From Zingiber officinale (Eukaryota; Streptophyta; Magnoliopsida; Zingiberales; Zingiberaceae): 64,000 nucleotides of DNA. Where the stretch lies: the NCBI RefSeq assembly GCF_018446385.1, contig NC_056004.1:5918767-5982766 (forward strand), given 5' to 3'. The notes below the pieces were generated by a model. That model was given only the letters and a program-made list of their open reading frames with translations. It did no database searches and was not told where the DNA came from. A program made the position numbers and the translations under genes. Below are positions 20,846 to 32,465 of this stretch, piece after piece (the stretch's first letter is position 1; the number at the start of each line of letters is the position of its first letter).

Positions 20846-22874
20846 TGTTGGTGCAACCTTAGGTCAAGGTTGACCTGGTTGACCCGACTCGAGTTGACTT
20901 GACTCGAGTTGTATTTTGATGTTTGACTTGGGAAGATTGTTGATGCAACTTTAGGTCAAGGTTGACCTAGTTGAGTTGCATGTTGATGTTTGACACTCGT
21001 GAGGGAGTTCTATTCTTGATATGGGACAAGAATAGATGTTTGGGAGATTATTGGTGTAACCGTAGGTCTAGGTTGACCTGGTTGACCTGATTCGGGAAAA
21101 AGTCCAAGTATGGAGACTTGGCACGGAAAAGTCCAAGCTTGATTCGGAAAAGTCCAAGTATGGAGACTTGGCATTGGAAAATCCAAGCAGGGAGCTTCGC
21201 GAAAAGTCCAAGTATGGAGACTTGGCAGGAAAAGTCCAAGTATGGAGACTTGGCACGGAGAAGTCCTGGTGAGGGCAGTGTGGAAAGTCCTAACTGGATG
21301 TTAGGCGGTTGGAAAGTCCCGTGAGTGAAGCCGCAAAGGAAAGTCCTAACGGGATGTTAGGCGGTTGGGAAGTCCCGTGAGTGAAGCCGCAAGGAAAGTC
21401 CCGTGAGTGAAGCCAGGCGGAAAAAGTCCCGTGAAGCCAGGCAGATTGGAAATCCCGTGAGTGAAGCGGTGAAAATCCTAGTGAGTGAAGCTAGGTGAAT
21501 GAGAAAGTCCTAACGGATGTTAGGCGGTGTGGAAAGTCCTGGTGAGTGAAGCGGTGGGAAAGTCCGGTGAGTGAAGCCAGGCGGTGAGAAAGTCCTAACT
21601 AGGATGTTAGGCGGTGGAAATCCTGGTGAGGACGGTGAAAGTCCTGGTGAGTGAAGCCAGGCAAGGGAAAATCCAGATGGATCAGGGATGATCGGACTTC
21701 TGGTGTTGGAAAGTCCAAGTAGGTCAAAGGGATTGACCGGACACTTGGCAGGGAGTTCTAGCAGGTCAAGGGAGTGACCAGATGTTAGGGATGAAGTACC
21801 AATAGGTCAAGGTTGACCGGATATTGGTTTGGAAGTCTTGGGACTTGGTTTGGGCCAAACCCAAGCTCTGGATCGGTCACCAGACCGATCCAGTGATACT
21901 TGTTTGCTCTGATCGGTCTGGTGACCGATCAGATACCGAACAGAAGCTCTCTGTTCGGTTACTGATCGGTCTGGTGACCGATCAGCAAGCGAACAGAGGC
22001 GAAAGAGAGGCAGGCTGATCGGTCCACAGACCGATCAGGCCATGTCCTGATCGGTCTGGGGACCGATCAGAGACGATGTCGCTGAGGTTGGGATCGGTCT
22101 GTAGACCGATCCAGCTATGGCCTGATCGGTCCACAGACCGATCAGAACCCGCACAGAAGGTGGGCAGCTTTCTGTGAAGAAAGCTGATCGGTCTGGGGAC
22201 CGATCAGAATAGGTCCTGATCGGTCTCCTGACCGATCCAGGCACTAGCCGTTGCGTCGCAACGGCTAGATTTCTTCTGTGTTTTCTTCGCTTTCTTCGCA
22301 GGTTATAAAAGGAGGGCTACGGCTGCGAGCCAAAGTCTTCTTCTCTTCTTCTGCTGAATCTTTTCTGCTTCCTGCTGAGCTTTGGTTGAGCTCTCATTGT
22401 GCTGAGTTCTGTTGAACTCGTCGAAGCTCTGCGTGAGTTTCCTGCTGGTGTTCTAGCTGCTGGATCCGAGAAGCTGCTGCTTCATCAAGGTTCCAGTCGA
22501 CAACAAGAGGCAAGCAAGTGTATTACAATTTCTATTGTTCTTGTTTGTTTTCTCCATTGTTGTACTCCTTTGTTTGCTGTTGCAAAAGATTGTGGTGAGG
22601 TTTCTCCACCCATAAGGAGTTTATATTAGCCGGTTCTCCGGGGACTCATCCACCGACGGATTGACCGGACTCGTCCACCTTACGGACACGCCGAGGAGTA
22701 GGAGCCCTAATCTCCGAACCTCGTTACATCCATCGAGTTTGAGGTTTGATTTCTTTCCTTGTCGCTTCTATTGTTTTATTTCCGCTGCGCTAACTCGACA
22801 TTGTAGAAAGAATCGAACGAATTGGGGTCGGCTATTCACACCCCCCCTCTCTAGCCGTACGAAGGATCCTAACA
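20846..22874 (+). repeat. R2 3' LTR
   Basis: Same architecture as the 5' copy, with GATCGGTC...GACCGATC palindromes at about 21870-22240 and TATAAAAGGAGGG near 22304. The repeat-bearing middle differs from the 5' LTR at dozens of sites. Confidence 0.93.
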
Positions 22875-22879
22875 GATTC

Positions 22880-23768
22880 GACCTAGAGTTTTAAAAAAAT
22901 CTGAAAGTTAGAAACAAACAGTCTGAAGATTATCAAAGTTACATTTTATACTATTTGCCTATTTCTCTAACTCTATTTTGTAGGAAACTAATATTTTACA
23001 GGTTGAAGTTTCTAGCCTTGATCGATCGACCGAACCCCAGAGATCATATCAACTTTCGGCTAAGTTTTGACCAAGGCATCGGTTGATCGAACCTCGGGTT
23101 CAGTCGACCGAACGGTGGATAGGCGTTGACTCAATCAGACAGGGTTGATCGGACCAGATAAGCCAGCGAGGAAAGCGGGATCGGTCGATCGAACAACGAG
23201 ATCGGTCGACCGAATGAAGATTTTATCCAAAGCGGAAGCATCTGGATGGATAGTCGGGCGGGTTCAACAGGTTCAGTCAACTGATCAAGGGGATCAATCG
23301 ACCGATCAACATCGAGTCAAGCCTAATCCTAAGATCAATGAATCTAGATCAGGTCAAGCTTGGCTATAAAAGGAGGCCTCGACCCAACACTTCGTAACAC
23401 TAAAACTGAACAACTTCTATTCTCTTGTGCGCTGCTCCGAGATGAATCGACGCCGCCCAAATGCTGCTCTGATAATCGAAGAACAACTGCTAATCCTTTA
23501 TTGTCGGTAAACTTTGTTGTTAATTTCAATACTTGTAATTGCTATCTTTATAAAGATTTCTCGAGCTTATAGTGATTGCCCAACGAAAGCGATCAATGAT
23601 CGCGGGCCTTGGAGTAAAAGTCGTCACAGGCTCCGAACCAAGTAAATCCTACATGTGTTTACGATTGTGTTTTTATCTTCTGCTGTGTTTCATTCCCTGC
23701 TTTCCAAAAAGAAAGGCGAAATAGCCATGGATACTATTCACCCCCCTCTAGCGCGTATTGATCCTACA
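22880..23768 (+). repeat. R1 5' LTR, second part
   Basis: Continues the R1 LTR after R2. It has clusters of GGTCGACCGAA-type palindromes (about 23020-23310), a TATA box CTATAAAAGGAGG near 23364, and ends ATCCTACA before the primer site. Confidence 0.88.
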
Positions 23769-24059
23769 ATTGGTATTAGAGTGGCGTCGCTCTGAATCGG
23801 TACAACTACCATTCAAGTATTTTTCATCGCTTTTTTGTTCATTTTTAAAAATAAATTCTTACGTCTTTTTCCTATTTTCAAATTTTTGCTATAAATCAGG
23901 ATTAGTCTAATATCCTTTCCTAATAAATTTATTGATTTGTCAAATTTTTTTCTCTCAAAATTGGTGCAACACCATTTGAGTCAATTTATTGCCTTATTTT
24001 CCTACCACACTACTAATCCAAGACTAAGTCTTGAAACAAGTTTCACCGTTTTTGTCTTT

Positions 24060-24800
24060 CCAAGAGTCTTTTTCTAAACAGCCCACCAAGAAGGCTACAA
24101 CACTGCTCGCCCACCACTATTCTCCGGAGAAGATTTCAGCTACTGGAAGGGCCGAATGAAGTACTATCTGAAGACCGAGGTAGAAATGTGGACATCATCC
24201 AAACGAGCCTCTCCCTACCAGTCAACGCCACTGGAGCACTTGTGTCATGCGAAAACTAGGCCACACACTTGATGAAAAAGATCGAGACTGATGCCAAGAC
24301 GACTCGAGCCCTATAATGCGGACTAACCAAAGACGAGCTGAATCGAGTTGGACCTTTCAGCAGCGTAAAGGATCTCTGGTAAAAGTTGATCAAACTTCAC
24401 GAAGGAACCTCCGACGCTATGGTATATAAGAAAGATTTGTTATTAAATAAATTATATAATATTAAAATACAGGAATGTGAGTCCGGGAGCATGTTATATG
24501 CTCGCATCCAAGATCTTCTGAACGACCTTCACACAATCAGACAAAAAATGGGGAATCACGACTTCATCAAGTACGCACTGAATGCTTTTTCAAGGAATAC
24601 CTTGTGGGCATCAATGGTAGATGCTTGTAAAAGTATCCAAGGATCTATCAATTATTAGATTATATGAATTATTTTCTGATTTTGAGTTACATGAATAGAC
24701 TAATACATCCTCGGCCGAGAAAGGTATTGCTTTGATTGTAGGAACAAACAGAACACGGAAACCACAAATCAAGCGCCGAACCGAACCCGAGCCTAAAGAC
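24060..24800 (+). other. R1 gag remnant, first part (fossil)
   Basis: Copia gag-like sequence: FSYWKGRMKYYL-like text near 24130 and an open piece at 24386-24658 (IKLHEGTSDAMVYKKDLLLN; YALNAFSRNTLWASMVDA). Related in layout to the R3 gag. It is broken and then interrupted by R3. Confidence 0.75.
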
Positions 24801-25709
24801 TGTTGGTGCAACGGAGGCTGGCAAGAGGGGGGGGGGGTGAATTGCTGCAAACAAAAATTAACTATACCCTCCTCGGATTTCAACTCAGAAAAGCAATAGT
24901 AATAAATTAAAATAAGCAAGGAAATAGAAATTAAGTAGTAGACAGGATTTAACCTGGTTACAACCAAGTAGGTTGTTAATCCAGGGCAGTAGAAAAAGCT
25001 CAGTAGAAAAATCTCCTTTGCTGAAGGCGGAGAAGCCTTTTACACTTTGGAAGCTTAGAACTATTGCTAGGAATGGCTACACAATGATTGCTTGAGTTGT
25101 TGTTTCTTTCCTAGCTCCAGGGGCCTTTATATAGGTCCTGGAAATCTTATCCCAAGAGTCCAAGGCACCTCCAACTGGGTTCAAGGCGCCTCTAGCTCGG
25201 TCAGCGGATAAAACTTTATCCGCTGCGCAAACCGTCAACTTTGACTATTGAAGGCGCCTTGAACAAGCCTTGAAGGCGCCTTCAAGTTGTAGGCGCCTTC
25301 AAGACTGTTGAAGACGCCTTGAGCTGGATTTTCCAGCACAACTCCTTTTTCCAGCTCCTTTACGTGGGCTTCCGATGCTCCGTTCTTTTGGGTGATTCCG
25401 GCCGACCGGAATAAGGCTCACCCGAACCCAATTCCCGACCTTCTCCTCGAGCAGCCTTCCGTCCCGGCTTAACGTCCCTCGAACGCCGCGCACGCTCTTC
25501 ACGGCCACCGGAGTACTCTTCCGCAGCTCTCTCGTCCTTCGGACGCACCGAGCCCGTCGGCTCCCTTCCGTGCCGTCCTTCTCGCTAGCTGCGTCTTTCG
25601 TTCGACTTCCTGTGCTCCTAATCTTCTGCACACTCAGACATAGGGATCAAACACAAAGCAGGACCTAACCAACTTGGTTGATCACATCAAAACACCACGG
25701 GGTCCAACA
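24801..25709 (-). repeat. R3 3' LTR
   Basis: Matches 27876-28767. Has AAGGCGCCTT palindromes at about 25165-25320 and, read leftwards, a TATATAAAGG box near 25130. Confidence 0.92.
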
Positions 25710-27123
25710 ATTTTCCCTTTTTGATGTGCATCAACACATGTTCAAGTTAGGGAAAAAATAGACATAAAAAATAATTTTAAAGAAAAATTACTAAACTAAA
25801 CAGTTAAGCATAACTTTTGCAATAAATAAAATTGCAACACATTTTTTTAAAAAAAAATAGGTAAAATTATAATTTTCCTAACTCCCCCTAAACTTAACTC
25901 CCCTAAACTTGTACCTCTCTCTCCCCCTTTGATCACAGCAAAAATGGGGTACCAATAAGAGAATACTAAGCATAAAAAAAAAATTCTAAGAAAAAATGAA
26001 TTTTTAGAATTAAAAAAAATATCTAAGTTAATCTTAATTTTTGAATGTTCCAAAAGAATTCTAAGTCAAATGAAGTTTCTAGAATTTCTCCAAAAAAAAT
26101 AAATTCTAACAACAAAAATTTTAAGTTAGAGTTTTTTAAAAAAATTCTAAGTATAAGAAATTTTTGATTCTTTTAAAAAAATGTTTGATAAACTTTCAAA
26201 ACGTTATTTAATTCTTGTTTTTAATATTTTTTCAGAAAGTTAATTAAATATTTTCTTTCAATATTTTAGCTTCCAGGTCGTGGCGAGGCACTAGGCCTTC
26301 TTGGTTATTGGAGCAACAACCACTTCCTTAGACAAAGCTTCAATAAAGAATTTCAATGTTTAATTTTCTCACTGTAAGCTTTTAACTAAAAGAGAAATCT
26401 AAACTAGCAAAGATTTTGGAACCCAATAAAGGTTCCTTCCTACAGAATTAGTCAAAAACTTAAGGGGTATATAATTCTTAGGAATTTTCCTAAGTTGACC
26501 TTGATGCTTCCTTATATACCAGTTTAATTTTCCATAAATTTTAAGTTTTGATTTTAGAAAAACATTTATCTTTAAGCATGCATCAGATTTCAATTTTTCG
26601 ATTTCCAATTTTAAATTTTCATTTTCTGATTTTAAATTATCATTTTATTTTTCTAATTTATCTAATTATTTAGAAAGAACTTTAATAAATTTAAAAGATT
26701 GAGTCGGGGTTAGATTGTGTACCTTACTTACCTGATCTGGTGACGCTCCCCCTTCACCGCTGCTCTCTTCTTCTGATGAACCTCCCACTTCATTTATGCT
26801 CATGTCTGAGCTTGAGTCTTCTTCCGGCTGATGGTTCACCATTAGTGCTAGCCCCAAGAATTCTTCGATGTCTGACTCAGAGGATGTCGAATCTGACCAA
26901 GTAGCCTTCAGGTTCTTGTGCTTGGAGAGTTCTAGTTTCTTGTATTTTGACTTTTCCCTTTCTTTCTCCTTTCTCTTTAGCTTTGGGCAGTCATCTTTGA
27001 TGTGCCCCTCTTCGTTGCAGTTGTAGCAACGAACCGTCCTCTTTTTTCGATGATGCCTCTGCGATTTAAATTTATTAGTACTGAAAACTTATTGAAGCGT
27101 CTTACAAGTAGTGTCGCTTCAAA

Positions 27124-27810
27124 TTAGTCAACTGAGGCTTCAGAGTCAGAACCGTTTACTTTTGCCTTTAGGGCAATGTTATGACTGACTTTTTCTACTC
27201 CAGTGGGCTCTGCAACTCGAGATTCATGAAGTTCAAAAGTCGAAAAAAATTGTTCTAAACTACTTACCTCAAAGTCCTTAGAAATGTAGTAAGCATCTAC
27301 TAAGGACGCCCATTCTGAAGTCCTCGGGAAGGCATTGAGCGCGTATCGGATGGAATCCCGGTTGGTTACTTCTTCTCCAAGGTTTGTTAGTTGCGTTATC
27401 AGCTCCTTGATTCTCGATTGGAGTTCCGCTACCTTCTCGCCGTTGTTCATCCGGAGGTTTGTTAGTTGTGTCCAGAGGATGTCGCGTCGCGCCAGCTTCG
27501 CTTCAGAGGTACCTTCGTGAAGCTCCAGGAATTTCTCCCAGAGATCTTTCGCTGAGTCGTAGCTTCCGATCTGACTTACCTCCTGTGGTGGCAGTACACT
27601 GAGTAGATGAAACTCAGCCTTTCCGTTGGCAACGAAATCGGCTTGCTCCTTCTTGCTCCATGTGTTTTCTTCTTTATCTTTTGGCGCTGCAAAACCATAT
27701 TTCATTGTAATAAGAATATCGAAATCCGTTTTAAAAAATACCTCCATTTTGCGCTTCCATGTGGCGAAGTCTCCGTCGAACTTCGAGGGATGAATGTTCG
27801 CTCCGGCCAT
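27124..27810 (-). other. R3 gag domain (fossil element)
   Basis: An open frame of 228 residues on the minus strand starting MAGANIHPSKFDGDFATWKR, with DLWEKFLELHEGTSEAK and RYALNAFPRTSEWASLVDAY, a Copia gag (UBN2-like) domain. A knuckle CYNCNEEGHIKDDC lies further downstream on the same strand, in a separate open stretch. No protease or pol follows. Confidence 0.88.
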
Positions 27811-27875
27811 CGTCTTGATTGTAGTGCTTCAGTTGGCGGTTAGTCCTTCTGAGGCGATCTTGCTCTGATACCAAT

Positions 27876-28767
27876 TGTTGGTGCAGCGGAGGCCGGCAAG
27901 AAGGAGGGGGGGGCGAATTGCTGCAAACAAAAATTAACTATACCCTCCTCAGATTTCAACTCAGAAAAGCAATAGTAATAAATTAAAAACAAGCAAGGAA
28001 ATAGAAATTAAGTAGTAGACAGGATTTAACCTGGTTACAACCAAGGAGGTTGTTAATCCAGGGCAGTAGAAAAAGCTCAGTAGAAAAATCTCCTTTGCTG
28101 AAGGCGGAGAAGCCTTTTACACTTTGGAAGCTTAGAACTATTGCTAGGAATGGCTACACAATGATTGCTTGAGTTGTTGTTTCTTTCCTAGCTCCAGGGG
28201 CCTTTATATAGGTCCTGGGAATCTTATCCCGAGAGTCCAAGGCGCCTCCAACTAGGTTTAAGGCGCCTCCAGCTCGGTCAGCGGATAAAACTTTATCCGC
28301 TGCGCAAACGGTCAACTTTGACTGTTGAAGGCGCCTTGAACAAGCCTTGAAGGCGCCTTCACTGTTGACGGCGCCTTGAGCTGGATTTTCCAGCACAACT
28401 CCTTTTTCCAGCTCCTTTGCGTGGGCTTCTGATGCTCCGTTCTTTTGGGTGATTCCGGCCAACCGGAATAGGGCTCACCCGAACCTAATTCCCGACCTTC
28501 TCCTCGAGCAGCCTTCCGTCCCAGCTTAACGTCCCTCGAACGCCGCACACGCTCTTCACGCCCACCGGAGTACTCTTCCGCAGCTCTCTCGTCCTTCAGA
28601 TGCACCGAGCCCGTCGGCTCCCTTCCCATGCCGTCCTTCTCGTTAGCTGCGTCTTCCGCTCGACTTCCTGTGCTCCTAAGCTCCTGCACACTCAGACACG
28701 GGGATCAAACACAAAGCAGGACCTAACCAACTTGGTTGATCACATCAAAACACCACGGGGTCCAACA
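27876..28767 (-). repeat. R3 5' LTR
   Basis: Read leftwards it starts TGTTGGACCCCGTGGTGTTT. AAGGCGCCTT palindromes lie at about 28235-28380 and a TATATAAAGG box near 28208. It ends GCACCAACA at the primer site. Confidence 0.92.
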
Positions 28768-28772
28768 AAGAC

Positions 28773-29640
28773 GAATCAGACTCAGAAGACTACGACGAAA
28801 TTACCGCCAAACTCGTGAAATTGGTACAAAAATGTACAAAATGAAGAAGGTAACTCAATTGAACACGAAGTCCAAAGTCATATGCTACGGCTGCAACGAG
28901 AAGGGACATATCAAGCTTGAATTTCCAAACCAAAAGCAAAGAAGAAGGAATGCTTTGAAAGCAACATGGTCCCAATCCTTGGAAGAATCTGACAAAGAAC
29001 ACAAGCAAGCAAGCTTCGTTGCTCTACCAGTACAAGCGTACGTTGTTGAAATCAAGTATGAGTCCGAAACTGGAGCTGAATCAACAATTGAGTATGAAAG
29101 AAGCCACAGATTCGTATCCATTTCCAAAGGGCCAAACAACATTGTAAGTTCTTTGGTCGCTGGTACTCAAGTAGATGAATTACAAAACTTAATTGAATAC
29201 TTATTATGAAAATTAACTAGGTCTAATATCCGGATCAAGTCACTCCAAAAGGATTGAATCCCTTAAGGAGGAAACTAACCCAAGCTCTTTGACTGAACAA
29301 GTTCAAGATAAAATCTCAACTTAAGTCCAACAACTTGAGGAAGAGAATTTTAACTTAAAAATTCAAGTAAAAAAACTCAAGGACTCATTAGAAATGTTCA
29401 CTTTGGGTTCTAAGAACCTTGATATGATTCTTGGAAAACAAAGAGTTGTATACAATCGATCCGGACTCGAATATAAGGCCAAACAAAGATTCAGATCATA
29501 TCTATCTTTAGTAAATTGATTAAATAGAAACTTAGTCCAAGTATGGGTCTCCAAGTCTAACCTGAGTAATCAAGTTGAACTTAATCAATATTGGATCCCT
29601 AAGGATCAAATCCATAACCTTGATAGACCTTATCGAGACT
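28773..29640 (+). other. R1 gag remnant, second part (fossil)
   Basis: Contains a CCHC-like knuckle (CYGCNEKGHIKLEF, last position altered), then hydrophilic, Lys/Glu-rich sequence and NLDMILGKQRVVYNRSGLEY, a block also seen in R5 (LGLQRVVYNKSGLRYK). Broken. Confidence 0.7.
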
Positions 29641-31530
29641 ATGATCTAGGGGGAGCCAATAAAAAGACTATTTTTGTCATTAAGTATATTTGTTTGATGT
29701 TTAATTTACTGCTTTCCCTATACATGCTTAGATTAGGATAGATAAGGGACTTAAGTTTGATTGACATTTGTTTAGTTAGACTAAGGATTTTTAAAAATAA
29801 AATTAAATATTTAATTTCTTTAAAAAATTTTGTCCAGAAGTAGTTGTTGTTCTAATATCTATGAAAGTCTAATGTCTTGTTAAAGTCTGGAAGTCAATTA
29901 TTGAAATGAATATTTAATTAACTAACTATTAAACATTAGTTTAAATCAAATGTAAATCAATCCTTATAATTTAATCTAGATTGAAGATTAAAATAACCAT
30001 CTCATAAAACCAATAAGATTTCCTGATTGAAAATCTAGAAAGAGTGAAATGGATTTAGGTTTAATTTGAGAATTAGTCTAACTTAATTCAAACCAATCAA
30101 ATTCAAAACTATGCTCAAAATTTTAATCAATTTTAAAATTTTAATTAATTTTAAAACTTTAATTAATTTTAAAATTTTAATTAATTTTAATTATTTTTAA
30201 AATTTAATTACTCTTCAAACTTAATTATTCTTCTAATTTAATTATTCAAACTTAATTATTTTTAGATGTTAATTAATTTTCAAATCAGAAACTAATTTCA
30301 AAATCTTATTAACTTTGAAATAATAATTAATTTCAAAATTATATTGACTTTCAGATATTAATTAATTTTCAAATTTAAATATTTTTAAAATCTTAATTAT
30401 TTTTTTATATGTTAATTAATTATAATTAAGTTTTAAAATTTAAAATCTTAATTATTTTTAAATATCAATTAATGTTCAAATCTTCACATTTTAATAAACT
30501 CAAACTTAAATATCTTTCAAATTTTATTTTTAAGACTAAAATTTAAGTTTAATCTTAACTATTTATAAATACAAACTTAAATATTTTAAAATTTTCAAAT
30601 TCAGACTAAATAATTTTTAAAATTCAAAATCAACTTCAAAATTAACCTAACTCCATCTCACACAAACTCATAAGCTTAACATATTTGACAACTTATAAAG
30701 GGTGAGATAGAAAATAAGAAAAATAAATGATTATTTTAAATATGTTCTTAATTTTATGTTTGGACTCTAGGATTCCCAAACTTAAATAAGTTATCTAATT
30801 TTTTAAGACATTAATCAATGGGAAGAAAAAGAGAGTTAAGTTAGTTTCAAATGTCAAAGTATTTTTCAAAAGGAAGTTAAGTTTTTTTGTAGTTTAATTA
30901 TTTTTGAAAGTTTAACGATTTTTAAAAAATAACCTTATATATTTTTAAAAAGCAAGTTTAAATACTTTTAATATATGAACAAATAAATTTTTGAAAAAGT
31001 ATTTTTAACTAAATCTTTATAATTTTTTCAAAAGGCTAAGTATTTAACAAAATTTTTTAAATATAAGAACTTAGCTAAGTTTTTTATTAAGGAAAAAGAT
31101 AAGTTCTTTTCTCAAAACTCTTAAGTATCCTTTAAAAATTTTCTTTTGAGGCTTTACAAAAAAGCTAAGTTTTTTGGTAAATTAAAAGCTGTAAATTTTT
31201 AAAAAACTAAGTTTCAAAACTATATATTTAAAGTACTTAAAAAGAAGAGTTGTGTTCTAAAGTATTTTACAAAGACAAAGTATTTTTCAAAGTACTTGAA
31301 AAGTTAAAATATTAGATTTTGAAATTAAGAGTTGTTCCTTCTTAAATTGTTTTTGATATATGTCAAAGGGGGAGAAAATATTCAAAAGTTAAGGAGGAGA
31401 GAGTTAAGGGATTAAGGGGGATCCAACAAGTTAATTCTTTTCTTTATGAATGAATCCCATAACTTTTGCTATATGTTGCATTTTTGCTATATGTTGCTAT
31501 ATGTTTTACTTAACTTTTGAATCAAGTTGT
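29641..31530 (+). other. R1 3' non-coding region, AT-rich
   Basis: Dominated by alternating TTTTAAAA/TTAATTTT stretches. No pol domain and no long open frame. A similar AT-rich block precedes the 3' LTR of R5. Confidence 0.7.
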
Positions 31531-32440
31531 TGTTAGAACCCCGGGATAGTTTTGATGTGGTTAACTAAGTTTGGTTATGTCCTGTTATGTTTAATCCTTG
31601 TGTCTAAGTATGTAGGAGCTTAAGAACACAAGAAGTCAAGCGGAAGACGCAATTAGCAAGAAGGACGGCATGGGAGAGAATCGACGGGCTTAGTGCGTTC
31701 GAGGGACGATGTGCTATGGAAAAGTACACCAGTGGACGAGAAGGACGTGTGCAACGTTCGAGGGAAGAGAAGCCTGGGAGGAAGCTTGCTCGAGGAGAAG
31801 GCTGAAAAATAGGTTCGGGTGAGCCCTATTCAGGATGATCAAAATCACCTAAGCAAATAGAGCAGTGGAAAAGCCAAATGAGAAGTTTGGAGCTCGGTAG
31901 CAGCTGCTGAAGACCCCCCTTCAATGGTATTGAAGGCACCCTCACGCCTTTCGGGAGGAAGGTGCCTTCAACTCCTTAAAGGCGCCTTCAAACAATGACC
32001 ATTGCGAAGATAAACTTTATCTTCACACGGATAGGATTTGCCATGCTGAAGGCGCCTTCCACCCTATTGAAGGCGTCTTCCAAGGCGCCTTCCACGCTAT
32101 AAAAAGACCCCTGGAGCTAGGAATTAGATAACAACTTCTGTATTAACTTTCTAGCAACTTTCTGAGCTTTTCAAAGAGTGTAAGAGGCTTCTCCGACTTC
32201 ATCAAAGGAGATATTTTTAGTAGAGCTTTGTAACCGCCTTGAATTAACAACCACCTAGGTTGTAATCAAGTAAAAATCATAGTCGATCTCTTCATTATTT
32301 TCCTTTTAAGTTGTTATTTCTTCTATTGCCGTTGTTTAATTAGAATTGTGCTACTAATACAAATCAAAAGAATGGGAAGGAGTTTTATTTTCTTCTTACA
32401 GGCAATTCACCCCCCTTTTGTCGGCCCCGCTGAACCAACA
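31531..32440 (+). mobile_element. R4: solo LTR related to the R3 family, nested in R1
   Basis: A 910-bp TG...CA segment whose features follow the R3 LTR in order: AACCCCGGGATAGTTTTGAT, GGAGCTTAAGAACACAAGAA, AAGGCGCCTT-type palindromes (31960-32092), a TATA box CTATAAAAAGACC near 32096, and the end GCTGAACCAACA. No internal region, primer site or second LTR adjoins it. Flanks gttgt and gtttc are at best a decayed target duplication. Confidence 0.8.
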
Positions 32441-32465
32441 GTTTCCATAATAAAAAGGGGGAGAT

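Larger units (their letters stand above)
15470..22874 (+). mobile_element. R2: gag-only Copia-type LTR element (TR-GAG type) nested in the R1 5' LTR
   Basis: LTRs at 15470-17479 and 20846-22874 (about 2.0 kb each, TG...CA); the target duplication gattc at 15465-15469 and 22875-22879 is perfect. Primer site TGGTATCAGAGC at 17482; polypurine tract AAAAAGGGGGAGAT just before 20846. The 3.4-kb interior holds one long open gag (17522-19018) and then 1.8 kb without pol. The first 279 bp and last 634 bp of the LTRs look identical, suggesting a recent insertion, but the middle ~1.1 kb differs heavily. It looks structurally whole for a gag-only element and would depend on a partner for pol. Confidence 0.92.
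24801..28767 (-). mobile_element. R3: gag-only Copia-type LTR element nested in R1 gag
   Basis: Lies on the minus strand. LTRs: 5' 28767-27876 and 3' 25709-24801 (about 0.9 kb each). The target duplication aagac at 24796-24800 and 28768-28772 is perfect. The primer site (minus strand TGGTATCAGAG) adjoins 27875, and a purine tract AAAAAGGGAAAAT adjoins the 3' LTR. The 2.2-kb interior codes only for gag (27810-27124, with a CCHC knuckle near 27035-26990); no pol domains. The LTRs differ by a few percent, so it is younger than R1. Gag shows a small number of breaks. Confidence 0.92.

Noticed and set aside
25299-25631. Basic open frames in the R3 LTRs (also 28312-28689)
   Set aside because: They fall within LTR sequence and recur in both LTRs; no protein family recognised.
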